A stretch of 64,000 bases of DNA from Robinsoniella peoriensis (GTDB taxonomy: Bacteria > Bacillota > Clostridia > Lachnospirales > Lachnospiraceae), in NCBI RefSeq assembly GCF_000797495.1, contig NZ_JTGN01000001.1, forward strand, positions 565,501-629,500, given 5' to 3'. Position 1 is the first letter of the stretch. The number at the start of each line of letters is the position of its first letter. The notes beneath the pieces are model-generated. The model was not told the origin of the DNA, made no database searches, and worked only from the letters and a program-made list of their open reading frames with translations. A program made the position numbers and the translations under genes. Shown here piece by piece: positions 43,771 through 52,437 of this stretch.

Positions 43771-44667
43771 CTATCCCTTCACGGCTCCGATCATAACCCC
43801 TTTTTCAAAATATTTCTGAATAAACGGATACACACATAAAATCGGCAGTGTGGATACTATAATCACCGCATACTTCACCTGGTCAGCAGAGCTTTGGGCA
43901 TAACCGCCTCCTACTGCACCGCTGCCACTGGCAAATGCTTCATTTAAAAGAAGGATCCGCCGCAGGACAATCTGCAATGGTTCAAACTTATTATTACTGT
44001 TAAACATCAGGGCATTGAAAAAATCATTCCAATGAAACACTGCATAATACAAAACCAATACAGCCACAACCGCTTTAGATAGCGGCATAACCACTTTAAA
44101 GAAATATTTAAAATGAGAACATCCGTCAATCACCGCAGCCTCATAAAGATCATTGGGAATTGAGGACTCTATGAACGTTCTTGCTATAATCAGGTTATAC
44201 GTATTTACTGCCACAATCGTAATCAAAATCGTTCTGGTGCTGATCAGCCCCAGTGAACTGATTGTCATATACAGAGGAACCAGCCCTCCGCTGAAAAACA
44301 TGGTAAAAACAAAATAGAACATAATTTTTCCACGTCCTTTGAAGTCCGGTCTGGACAATGCATAGGCTGCCGGCATGGTAACAGCCATATTCAGCAGTGT
44401 GCCAAGAACTACGTAAATGATTGTATTCAGATATCCTCTCCAGATTCTCACATCCTGGAAGACCTGTTGATATCCATAAAACCGGATATCTTTTGGCAGA
44501 ATAGTTACCTTCCCCAGATTTACCAGATTGGAATTGCTGACAGATGCAATCAGAACAAACCAAAGAGGATAGGCAACAATTGCAAAAACAAGGATACTTA
44601 AGATTATCACTGCTGCCCCAAAGATTCTGTCAGCCGGACTTTTGTATTTCATTTTACTCTTTCCCAT
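43771..44667 (-). CDS. Sugar ABC transporter permease, LplC/MalG type
   Basis: 298-residue inner-membrane permease with six helices. MalG-type landmarks: SNSNLVNLGKVTILPKDIRFYGYQQVF, YALSRPDFKGRGKIMFYFVFTMFFSGGLVP, and the EAA loop NDLYEAAVIDGCSHFKYFFKVVMPLSKAV for the ATPase contact. Ends VMIGAVKG. Last gene of the GH127 locus, 12 bp after its partner permease. No ATPase gene is present in the locus. Confidence 0.92.
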   Translation of the reverse strand: MGKSKMKYKSPADRIFGAAVIILSILVFAIVAYPLWFVLIASVSNSNLVNLGKVTILPKDIRFYGYQQVFQDVRIWRGYLNTIIYVVLGTLLNMAVTMPAAYALSRPDFKGRGKIMFYFVFTMFFSGGLVPLYMTISSLGLISTRTILITIVAVNTYNLIIARTFIESSIPNDLYEAAVIDGCSHFKYFFKVVMPLSKAVVAVLVLYYAVFHWNDFFNALMFNSNNKFEPLQIVLRRILLLNEAFASGSGAVGGGYAQSSADQVKYAVIIVSTLPILCVYPFIQKYFEKGVMIGAVKG

Positions 44668-44679
44668 TAAATCCCCTCC

Positions 44680-45591
44680 TTACATCAGACCGGTTCCTGT
44701 ACTGCGCTTTGCGATTGCATTGGTAGCCATCAGGAAAACAAAATTAATCAGCGTATTGAACAAACCCACTGCCGCACCAAAACTAAACTGGGATGACTTA
44801 ATTCCTACCGTATATACATAAGTAGAAATTACCTGGGATGCGCCCAGATTCAAGCTGTTCTGCATCAGGAACACTTTATCGAAACCTACATTCAGGATAT
44901 TTCCCATATTCATAATCAGCATAATGATAATCGTCGGCATGATTGCCGGAAGATCTATATGAATCATAGTCTGCCACCTGTTGGCGCCATCAATCCTGCA
45001 CGCATCATAAAGCTGCGTATCCACAGAAGCCAATGCTGCAATGAAAATAATACTGTTCCATCCCATAGTCTGCCATACCCCAGACAGCACATAAACCGGC
45101 ATGAATGTGGACTCTGATCCAAGAAGATTCACATCCTTTCCCACAAGATGGATTGCTTTTAGGAAATTGCTTATGACACCGGAGTCGTCCGCCAGCATAA
45201 TCCGCAGCATGGAAACCAGTACAACTACAGATATGAAATAGGGGATATAAACCGTTGTCTGTACCGTCCTTTTCCACTTTTTATTCCGAATCTGATTTAC
45301 CACCATCGCAAGAATAATTGGAATGGGAAATCCCACAAGGATACTGGCAAAGGAAATTACAAATGTATTTTTCAGAGTCGAGAAAAACATAGGGCTTTCA
45401 AAATACTGTTTAAAATATTTGAATCCTACAAATGCACCGCCCGTCAGCCCCTTAGAAAAATCATATTCCCGGAAAGCCAGCTGGATACCGTACATGGGCA
45501 CATAGCAAAATATCAATATGTATAACATAGCAGGGAACAGCATGACCCATAACTGCCAATTGCGTCTGAAATATTTTTTTACATTTACCAT
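44680..45591 (-). CDS. Sugar ABC transporter permease, LplB type
   Basis: 303 residues, six membrane helices. LplB landmarks: YFRRNWQLWVMLFPAMLYILIFCYVPMYGIQLAFREYDF at the N-terminus and the EAA loop DTQLYDACRIDGANRWQTMIHIDLPAIMPTI. The larger N-terminal loop is typical of oligosaccharide systems. ATG 45591 follows GAGAGGAG; the frame start at 45624 does not. Pairs with the LplC-type permease. Confidence 0.92.
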   Translation of the reverse strand: MVNVKKYFRRNWQLWVMLFPAMLYILIFCYVPMYGIQLAFREYDFSKGLTGGAFVGFKYFKQYFESPMFFSTLKNTFVISFASILVGFPIPIILAMVVNQIRNKKWKRTVQTTVYIPYFISVVVLVSMLRIMLADDSGVISNFLKAIHLVGKDVNLLGSESTFMPVYVLSGVWQTMGWNSIIFIAALASVDTQLYDACRIDGANRWQTMIHIDLPAIMPTIIIMLIMNMGNILNVGFDKVFLMQNSLNLGASQVISTYVYTVGIKSSQFSFGAAVGLFNTLINFVFLMATNAIAKRSTGTGLM

Positions 45592-45670
45592 AAATATTAC
45601 TCCTCTCGCTGTATCACAATTCAAGGTGAAAACGCGGGATGAACAGTCTGATCACATCCCGCGGTTTTTA

Positions 45671-47356
45671 TTATTTTGCCAGATAATCATCGAAAGCTTT
45701 TTGGCGTATTTTGAGTACATCTTCAAGCCCTGCCGTTTCTACATTTTTTACATAAGTATCCCAATCTGCATCGATATCCGATTCTCCTGTCATCCACAAA
45801 GACCAGTAATTATCTATAATGTTATTGATATTTGCCTGGGTGAGTGCCATGGTATTCTGATCTTCTTCAGAATATTTCATAAAGAGCTGCGGGTAATAAT
45901 CCTGATCCGTTACCTTTGCAAGCGCATCTTTATATACCTCTCTCTCCTTTAACGCATTGTTCATATCCTCTGACATCTCGATATTACAGTCTTTCCGGAT
46001 ATATAATGGGCCGAAGTCTGCAAAGGTGTTTGTCCACTTCCAGGTTCCTGCATCGGTAGTCGGATCCGTAGGCGGCAGTACTTTAAAATTATTATCGTCA
46101 GTCTTTTCCAGACATCCGTCACTGATACCTCCAAATAATGTCTCAACACTTCTGGTTTTATCATAGAATCCATCTATAAATTTCATAGCTGCATTTTTAT
46201 CCTTACACTTTGCACTCATCGCAACACGGTTCGCCTGCATATTCAGCTGGTCAAAGTCATAACTCCAGCGAGTATCATAAGTCCCGGGCGCACAGTCTAT
46301 ATCGTAATCCAGAGGCGCCAGCGCAGTATACTGGCTATATAACTCCGGACCAAATTTGTCCGTCTCTTCCCATCCAAAGACACAGCCTACAACGGCTTCT
46401 CCGTTTTCATTTCCCCTTGAAAGAGATTGAAATGCGGAGTAATCATTTGTAATTGCATTACTGTTAATCAATCCCTGGGCATACAGCCTGTTCAAATATT
46501 TCATGAATAACTTATAGCGTTCATCCACAGCAAAACATTTTACTTTTGCATCTTCTGCAAAATATCCGTCTGTCACAATATCGGTCATCTGGATTCCCAT
46601 GGACGGCAATAATTTTAACAGGGAATACGCACTGTTGAACCATGCATTATTCCCGCCATAAGCATTAAAATCCAGCGGAATCTCGTCATTTGGATCTCCG
46701 TTTCCATTGGCATCCTGTTCTTTAAATGCTTTTAAGACTGTCTCCAGCTCAGTGAAGGTTTTCGGCTCTTTCAGCCCCAGATTGTCCAGCCACTGTTTAT
46801 TAATAAATAAAACTGTATTGGTATCCGGCCACTTGCTCTGGCATTTCGGTATCCCAAATATCTGTCCTTCCGGCGTCTGTGCCAAAATCTGCGTATCCGG
46901 CTCAGCCGTAAACATTTCCCTGATATTCGGAGCGTCTGTTTCAATCAGCTCTGACATATCCTGAAACAATCCGCTGTACTTGGTATAGTCTGAATCCGTG
47001 GTAGCGTTAAACAGTATATCCGGGATATCCCCGGAAGCAAATCTGGTAGATTTAACCGTTTCCCAGTCCTGATAGATCTGTTCCCATTCTATCTCCACAT
47101 TGCACTGGTCTTCTAATTCCTGCAGCCATTTCATATCCTCTACGCTTTTCGTCAGTGCATGGGACACAAACACTGCTTTTAACTTTGTTTTCTCCCCGCT
47201 GCCTCCCGTATCTGAATCGCTGTCCTTTCCTGCTGCCTCAGAGTTTTGCCCGGTTTCTCCGCTGTTTCCGGTAGCGGTACTGCTTCCTGCACAACCTGCC
47301 AATGATGTAAATGCCATAGCAGATGCCAGTAAAATTGCTGTTGTTCGTTTTTTCAT
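45671..47356 (-). CDS. Sugar ABC transporter solute-binding lipoprotein, LplA-like
   Basis: 561-residue extracellular lipoprotein. Signal peptide MKKRTTAILLASAMAFTSLAGC with lipobox SLAGC, then a Ser/Gly/Asp-rich linker (GNSGETGQNSEAAGKDSDSD) and a large type 1 solute-binding domain: LKAVFVSHALTKSVEDMKWLQELEDQCNVEIEWEQI, and GIPKCQSKWPDTNTVLFINKQWLDNLG. Its size is usual for oligosaccharide receptors of this class. AGGAGG-like GGAGG precedes ATG 47356. It follows the GH127 gene by 15 bp and feeds the two permeases. Confidence 0.92.
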   Translation of the reverse strand: MKKRTTAILLASAMAFTSLAGCAGSSTATGNSGETGQNSEAAGKDSDSDTGGSGEKTKLKAVFVSHALTKSVEDMKWLQELEDQCNVEIEWEQIYQDWETVKSTRFASGDIPDILFNATTDSDYTKYSGLFQDMSELIETDAPNIREMFTAEPDTQILAQTPEGQIFGIPKCQSKWPDTNTVLFINKQWLDNLGLKEPKTFTELETVLKAFKEQDANGNGDPNDEIPLDFNAYGGNNAWFNSAYSLLKLLPSMGIQMTDIVTDGYFAEDAKVKCFAVDERYKLFMKYLNRLYAQGLINSNAITNDYSAFQSLSRGNENGEAVVGCVFGWEETDKFGPELYSQYTALAPLDYDIDCAPGTYDTRWSYDFDQLNMQANRVAMSAKCKDKNAAMKFIDGFYDKTRSVETLFGGISDGCLEKTDDNNFKVLPPTDPTTDAGTWKWTNTFADFGPLYIRKDCNIEMSEDMNNALKEREVYKDALAKVTDQDYYPQLFMKYSEEDQNTMALTQANINNIIDNYWSLWMTGESDIDADWDTYVKNVETAGLEDVLKIRQKAFDDYLAK

Positions 47357-47371
47357 GTTCACAACCTCCAT

Positions 47372-49660
47372 TTATTTATTTATTTCATCGCATTTTTTCA
47401 GATAAAGCTCATCAAAAATGCGGAAAGTTCCTTCTCCCGTTAAGTTTTGAAATTTAACTGTAATGATTTTTTCATGATCGGGTTTTGACATTACAGGCAG
47501 TTGATAAGCAGCCTGATAGAACTCATCTTTCTCTTTCTTAACTACGTCTTCCACCAGTGTTACACCATCCACAACAATCCGATAGGAATTTCCCACATCC
47601 TGACCGCACAAGGTCATACACAATTCCTGTTTTTCGTTTTGTAATTTCATCCGGTAAGAAAACCATCCATCTTCCCTGCAAAAGCGGTAGGGATGTCCGT
47701 TAAGACGCATCGTATCTGTCTTTTCCCCTTTAATGCCGTGGGCAAGCTCATATTGGTCATTTCCAACTGGAATTACATCCGTCATAACATTTTTTAACCT
47801 TTTCGCCTGCTTTTCTTTTTCCAGTAAATTTACCAATTCCCTGGATTCCTTTTTATACAGTCTGAAATAAATACCATATCGATCCCGATACCTGGCATAA
47901 TGGGGTGTGAAAATCAGTTCCTCCCCCTGATTGTTCAAACGAAAAGCAACCCGCCCTTTTTCCTTTACCAAATACCGTTCTATATGTTTTTTCCAGTCAT
48001 TAATTTCTACATCCTGCAGTATAAGATAATCCTTCACAGTAATTTCCTTCTGGGGAACGAATACGTCAACCCCGGTTACCGTCATATCCATCATAACATT
48101 GCCAAGACCTGCACTCAGCAGATAAGGACCATATGAAAATGCCGCCACCCGTTCATTATCCGGCAGTCCCTGTATTTTCAATGTCATCTTCATATGCAAA
48201 TCCAGCATATCATTTTGCACCCATTCCCGGGAAATAAATACATATCCGTTTTGGATTTCACCCTTTAGATATGTCCCGTTCAGAAATAACTCCGTATCCT
48301 CTTCCAGCCAATCCGGAATTCTCAGATACAAGCTGAATTTACGACCGGGTACCTCTGCAAATCTAATCCTGACTGCCAATGTATCTTCCTGAATTACAAC
48401 TTCCATTTTCAAAGCAATTCTTCCATTTGTCCATACAAGATCTGAACTCACATACCTGCAGATATAAATCCCCTCTTCATTATGAAAATAAATCCCCTCC
48501 TGCAGTTTTGTAAAATTCTCCATCCCACTTCCGGTGCAGCACCAGAAACTGCTGTAAGGCGTTGTAAATACTTTAAAATATCCGGTCTCCATAGGCTGGA
48601 AATACATTGTCATTCCCGTTTCGGGATTCTGAGACGCTAATATGGCATTTAATTTTGTATGATCATAATAATCCATATATTTTTTATCGCCTGTGATCTG
48701 GAATAACCACAGTGAAAGTTTAAGCATGTTATATGTATTACAGGTCTCACAATTGCATGCTGTTCGTTCTGCATCCAGCACATCCGGTTCACCGAAATGT
48801 TCCCATTCGCTGTTCCCTCCCGTAGCATAAGTATGGTGTTTTACAACAATCTCCCAAAAGTTCTGTGCCGTTACCAAATAAAATTTTTCGGTTTTTCCAA
48901 ATACCATGTAACGCTTTAAAGCTCCCAGTATCTTGGGTATTGTGGTATTGGCATGAAGCCCATTTAAAACATCCTTTTGATCATGCAAAGCCTCAAATAA
49001 AGTCCGTTCATCAAATTGATGTGCCGCTCGTGCAAAACGTTCCTCACCGGTAATCAAAAACAAATCATACAGGCAGTCATTCATGCCTCCATATTCTACT
49101 GACAGAACCCGGTCTCTGATTTCCTTTGTCCACCCTTCGGTACGATCTGCTATCCAGGTACCAAGCCTTCCCATTATCCGGTATGCGGTCTGATGATTGG
49201 TAATCTCATATACCTTGATAATTCCACTGAGTATCTTATGCATGGTATACCATGGAACCCATGCTGGTTGCCCATTTTCCACACGGTCAAATATCTCTCT
49301 GGAAGATGCAAATAAATACCCATCCTCCTGCTGGCACCTGTACAGTTCCTCTATGATGTAGTCCATCTTCTCCAGCCACAAGGGGTTCTTAGCAGATGCA
49401 TAGATCTGGGCAGCTGCTGTAAGAAAATGCCCCAGAGTATGTCCCTGTATCTCGGTCATTTCCCATCCCGGATATCTCTCAGCTTTTGACTGATATCCCG
49501 CCGTTTCCAAAAAACCCGCCAGCAGACGGTCCGGATTCAGGGTTGCCAGATATTCCTCTTCCAGTCTGAAGGCATGTGACCATTCTGGATCTGTTAATTT
49601 TATTTTATCATAAGCAAATTCATAGATTGCTATATTTCGACAATTCTTCTCTGTATTCAT
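47372..49660 (-). CDS. GH127 family beta-L-arabinofuranosidase
   Basis: 762-residue cytoplasmic glycoside hydrolase of the DUF1680/GH127 group; no signal peptide. Catalytic-site landmarks of the Cys-dependent mechanism are present: ERTACNCETCNTYNMLKLSLWLFQ (Glu and Cys ligands, E-T-C-N) and SSFWCCTGSGMENF (the Cys-Cys pair that holds Zn). N-terminal LLAGFLETAGYQSKAERYPGWEMTEIQGHTLGHFLTA also matches. Known members remove beta-1,2-linked L-arabinofuranose from plant or extensin glycans. First gene of the operon with the importer, so substrates are taken up, then cleaved inside. ATG 49660 has GGAGC upstream. Confidence 0.9.
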   Translation of the reverse strand: MNTEKNCRNIAIYEFAYDKIKLTDPEWSHAFRLEEEYLATLNPDRLLAGFLETAGYQSKAERYPGWEMTEIQGHTLGHFLTAAAQIYASAKNPLWLEKMDYIIEELYRCQQEDGYLFASSREIFDRVENGQPAWVPWYTMHKILSGIIKVYEITNHQTAYRIMGRLGTWIADRTEGWTKEIRDRVLSVEYGGMNDCLYDLFLITGEERFARAAHQFDERTLFEALHDQKDVLNGLHANTTIPKILGALKRYMVFGKTEKFYLVTAQNFWEIVVKHHTYATGGNSEWEHFGEPDVLDAERTACNCETCNTYNMLKLSLWLFQITGDKKYMDYYDHTKLNAILASQNPETGMTMYFQPMETGYFKVFTTPYSSFWCCTGSGMENFTKLQEGIYFHNEEGIYICRYVSSDLVWTNGRIALKMEVVIQEDTLAVRIRFAEVPGRKFSLYLRIPDWLEEDTELFLNGTYLKGEIQNGYVFISREWVQNDMLDLHMKMTLKIQGLPDNERVAAFSYGPYLLSAGLGNVMMDMTVTGVDVFVPQKEITVKDYLILQDVEINDWKKHIERYLVKEKGRVAFRLNNQGEELIFTPHYARYRDRYGIYFRLYKKESRELVNLLEKEKQAKRLKNVMTDVIPVGNDQYELAHGIKGEKTDTMRLNGHPYRFCREDGWFSYRMKLQNEKQELCMTLCGQDVGNSYRIVVDGVTLVEDVVKKEKDEFYQAAYQLPVMSKPDHEKIITVKFQNLTGEGTFRIFDELYLKKCDEINK

Positions 49661-49966
49661 ATTTTGGCTCCTAATTTTCTTTCTCATCTCTATGTGGCTA
49701 ATATACTCTGAGTTTGGGGATTCGTAAATATCACTTTCCTGTAAAAAGTATCAAAAAGTCACTTCTTTTTTTTATTTGCTTATCTTCTATCCTTTTGACA
49801 CTCTTTCTATCGTTATGTACACATCGAACATTTTCCTTTACTTTTTTATATTTTCATTGTACAATATCCACAGTTTTATCTCTTTTTTAGCATTGTTGAA
49901 GATTTTATTTCTTTGCTAAATCGTTAAATGTTCTATTAAATATACTTATGGAGGTGTTAGAATTAC
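49661..49966. promoter_or_regulatory. Divergent intergenic region of the GH127 locus
   Basis: Minus-strand promoter -35 TTTACG (49723-49728), 17 bp, -10 TATATT (49700-49705) for GH127. Two AAGTGA words on minus, 28 bp apart, lie just upstream and may bind the divergent AraC regulator. The plus-strand gene has GGAGGTG at 49951-49957; its promoter is not clear. Confidence 0.5.
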
Positions 49967-50851
49967 ATGTACGTATTTGAATTTCCCATCAAAAAACCAA
50001 TATCTTATCATTTCACAGGAAAATTTGAAGCACCTTCCAATCACTGGGTGCACGAAGATCTGTTATTGCATAACTACGAACTTTTCGTCATGACGGAGGG
50101 CACTTTATATTTAACCTATAACAAGGAGGATTTTATCGTATCAGCGGGGGAATTTCTTTTACTGCCACCCCTTCCCGCTCCCAATAACCACCGCCGGGGA
50201 TTGCGTCCCTCCCGGTGTTCTTTCTACTGGCTGCATTTTGAAACCGGCTCTCCTTTAGTCTTAAAAGACATACCCGGCAATGCTTTATTGTCCTGCGTCT
50301 GCGATCTGCCGGAAGATACCATATGCATTCCCAGACAGGGAACTGCCGATAACCAGGAGAAAATCATTGTATTAATGAAACAGCTGCAGGATGCTGTTAA
50401 AAATGCATATAAGCCGGTGATCCTGAATTATATGTCAACCGTAATTTTATGTGAATTATTCAGTCAGTTTTATACTAAAAAGGAAGTTCTGGGAAAGTCC
50501 AGAAAGACACAGAAACAGATCTATCATGATATCATTGATTTTGTAAAATTAAACATAAATCAAAACTTAAAAGTATCGGATGTCGCTGCACACTTTGGCT
50601 ATAATGAAAAATATCTTTCTCATTTATTCAGCACTGTTGCGGGAATTCCGCTGAAACAGTTTATCCTGACAAATAAAATCAATGCCGCTAACTTTATGCT
50701 CACCGATACGAATAAATCCATTTCAGAAATTGCACATGCACTGGGATTTTTGGACAGCCATAACTTTTCCCGGGCTTATAAAAAAATATCCGGACTTTCT
50801 CCTTCTGAATACCGGAATGCTTTTGCTCAGAGAATGCTTTTTCATGTCTAG
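49967..50851 (+). CDS. AraC-family regulator of the GH127 locus
   Basis: 294-residue sugar-responsive transcription factor. N-terminal cupin-like ligand domain (about 1-150: YELFVMTEGTLYLTYNKEDFIVSAGEFLLLPP). C-terminal double HTH (about 190-290): IIDFVKLNINQNLKVSDVAAHFGYNEKYLSHLFSTVAGIPLKQFILTNKI and SISEIAHALGFLDSHNFSRAYKKISGLSPSEYRN. It is transcribed away from GH127 across a 306-bp shared region, the usual place for a local activator. The ligand is unknown. Confidence 0.92.
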   Translation: MYVFEFPIKKPISYHFTGKFEAPSNHWVHEDLLLHNYELFVMTEGTLYLTYNKEDFIVSAGEFLLLPPLPAPNNHRRGLRPSRCSFYWLHFETGSPLVLKDIPGNALLSCVCDLPEDTICIPRQGTADNQEKIIVLMKQLQDAVKNAYKPVILNYMSTVILCELFSQFYTKKEVLGKSRKTQKQIYHDIIDFVKLNINQNLKVSDVAAHFGYNEKYLSHLFSTVAGIPLKQFILTNKINAANFMLTDTNKSISEIAHALGFLDSHNFSRAYKKISGLSPSEYRNAFAQRMLFHV

Positions 50852-50873
50852 ACAGCTTGCTCATTTGAGACAA

Positions 50874-50903
50874 CAAAAAACACCTTCCATTTGGAAAGGT
50901 GTT
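50874..50903 (-). terminator. Terminator of tRNA-Trp copy 2
   Basis: AACACCTTTCC/GGAAGGTGTT on minus followed by TTTTTTG; it also ends the AraC gene region on plus. Confidence 0.8.
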
Positions 50904-50915
50904 CTTATCAGTTAA

Positions 50916-50986
50916 CAGGGGATGAGAGAATCGAACTCCCACTAAAAGTTTTGGAGACTTCTGTCATACCACTTGACCAATCCCCT
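50916..50986 (-). tRNA. tRNA-Trp (CCA), copy 2
   Basis: 71 nt. Same sequence as the copy at 41431 apart from one T fewer in the variable loop. Both lie on minus, 9.4 kb apart, and their upstream flanks (TACAG, GTCGGTAA, GTATAAATAA on minus) also match. Confidence 0.93.
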
Positions 50987-51007
50987 CTGTAAATTACCGA
51001 CTTATTA

Positions 51008-51036
51008 TTTATACCACAAATTACATATAATTTCAA
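51008..51036 (-). promoter_or_regulatory. Promoter of tRNA-Trp copy 2
   Basis: Minus strand -35 TTGAAA (51031-51036), 17 bp, -10 TATAAA (51008-51013). Confidence 0.7.
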
Positions 51037-51147
51037 TACAAAATTGCATTTTTCCACAAATTTTTTTCATTTTTCCATAAATTACAGCAGCAGCCCATCA
51101 CTGACAGCTGCTGCTTCTGTGTATATTCCCATTTCTTTTCCGCATTT

Positions 51148-52269
51148 TTATTTCCCATGCAGCTGAATGATTGCCAGCTCGGAATCTGTGCCAATACGTA
51201 ACGGAGGTCCCCATGTGCCGATGCCCGATGTTACAATTACCGGAACTCCTTTTTCCGTAGTATAATAACCGTAGTTAAATTTTTCACTCAGCCGGGTCAG
51301 CAGATTAAACGGAAACACCTGGCCAGCGTGGGTATGTCCACTCATAACCAAGTCCACATTTTCATATTCCTCGGCATTAGATGGCCGATGGTCTAATACC
51401 AGCAAGGGTTCTTCTCCCTGGCTTATTTCACTGATTTTTCCCAGCTCCCTGCGATCACTTCCCTGACTACCAATAGGTGCCGAATCTCTTCTCCCTGCAA
51501 TGGTGCAGACTCCTTCAATCGTAAAAATTTCATCTTCTAAAATATGGACACCTGTTTTTTTTATCAATTCTTTCATGTCTGCGAATCCTGTGCCTGCATC
51601 ATGGTTCCCCCAGCATAAAAAGACACCATATTTACTTTCTATCATACCAATCAGTTCTGCGATTCGTTTTGGATTACGTACCCCCTCATAACTGCTGTCA
51701 AACAAATCACCTGCTATACAGACCAGATCTGCCTGTTCCGCATTCACTGCTTCTACAATCTGCTCCATTCTCTTCTCCCCATTAATATGTCCCAGATGCA
51801 CATCGGACAATAGAGCCACTTTAAGCGGCGGGCCATCCCAGTTTTTTTCCAGCGTAATATCATAGTTAATCTTTTCTATATCCTGGGCATGCATTCTCCC
51901 GCCAATGATTAATAGAGTACAAAGCAGCAATACCACACCCGCAGAAATTACCTGATATTTCCCACGCCCCTTCTCACTAAGCCGACGCATCACCAAACGT
52001 CTTACGATCTCTAAAACACAAAAAAATAACATACTATATGCAAAAAAACCCATCCAGTAACAGCCTATTGCACCGGCAATCCTCACCCATCCCCACATAG
52101 GCAAACAGGATGGCAGCACATAGCTGCATCCCAAAACTGCAAATACAACTGCTACCCACCAGAACTTCAGCTTTGGTATAACCGCCCGAATAAAGGGCGT
52201 ATACCTCCATGCCAGATATACGTTTAATAACGTATAAACTGCGGCAACAATTACAATACCTATAATCAA
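51148..52269 (-). CDS. Membrane metallophosphoesterase (YkuE-type)
   Basis: 373 residues: four or five N-terminal membrane helices (about 1-130), then a calcineurin-like phosphoesterase domain with VALLSDVHLGHI (D-x-H), DLVCIAGDLFDSS (G-D), LCWGNHDAGTGF (G-N-H-D), VDLVMSGHTHAGQVFP (G-H-x-H) and VTSGIGTWGPPLRIGTDSELAII. Such proteins act on lipid or UDP-sugar pyrophosphates or other phosphoesters; the substrate is unknown. Starts at a TTG with GGAGGAAG upstream. Confidence 0.88.
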   Translation of the reverse strand: MIIGIVIVAAVYTLLNVYLAWRYTPFIRAVIPKLKFWWVAVVFAVLGCSYVLPSCLPMWGWVRIAGAIGCYWMGFFAYSMLFFCVLEIVRRLVMRRLSEKGRGKYQVISAGVVLLLCTLLIIGGRMHAQDIEKINYDITLEKNWDGPPLKVALLSDVHLGHINGEKRMEQIVEAVNAEQADLVCIAGDLFDSSYEGVRNPKRIAELIGMIESKYGVFLCWGNHDAGTGFADMKELIKKTGVHILEDEIFTIEGVCTIAGRRDSAPIGSQGSDRRELGKISEISQGEEPLLVLDHRPSNAEEYENVDLVMSGHTHAGQVFPFNLLTRLSEKFNYGYYTTEKGVPVIVTSGIGTWGPPLRIGTDSELAIIQLHGK

Positions 52270-52392
52270 ATGCTCTTCCTCCTTAGTTTATCCCCAACAT
52301 ACTTGAACATATTATACTTCTCTTTCCGCTGCCTGTAAAGAAACTATATCGCAAATGCTTCAATAACCCTAAAACATTTTCCCTCAGCAAAG

Positions 52393-52430
52393 AAATGGAG
52401 GAAAGATATAGTGATCTCTTTCCCCCATTT
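52393..52430 (-). terminator. Terminator of asnB
   Basis: Minus strand GGGGGAAAGA/TCTTTCCTCC with a 10-nt loop, then ATTTCTTT. Confidence 0.6.
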
Positions 52431-52437
52431 TATTACG

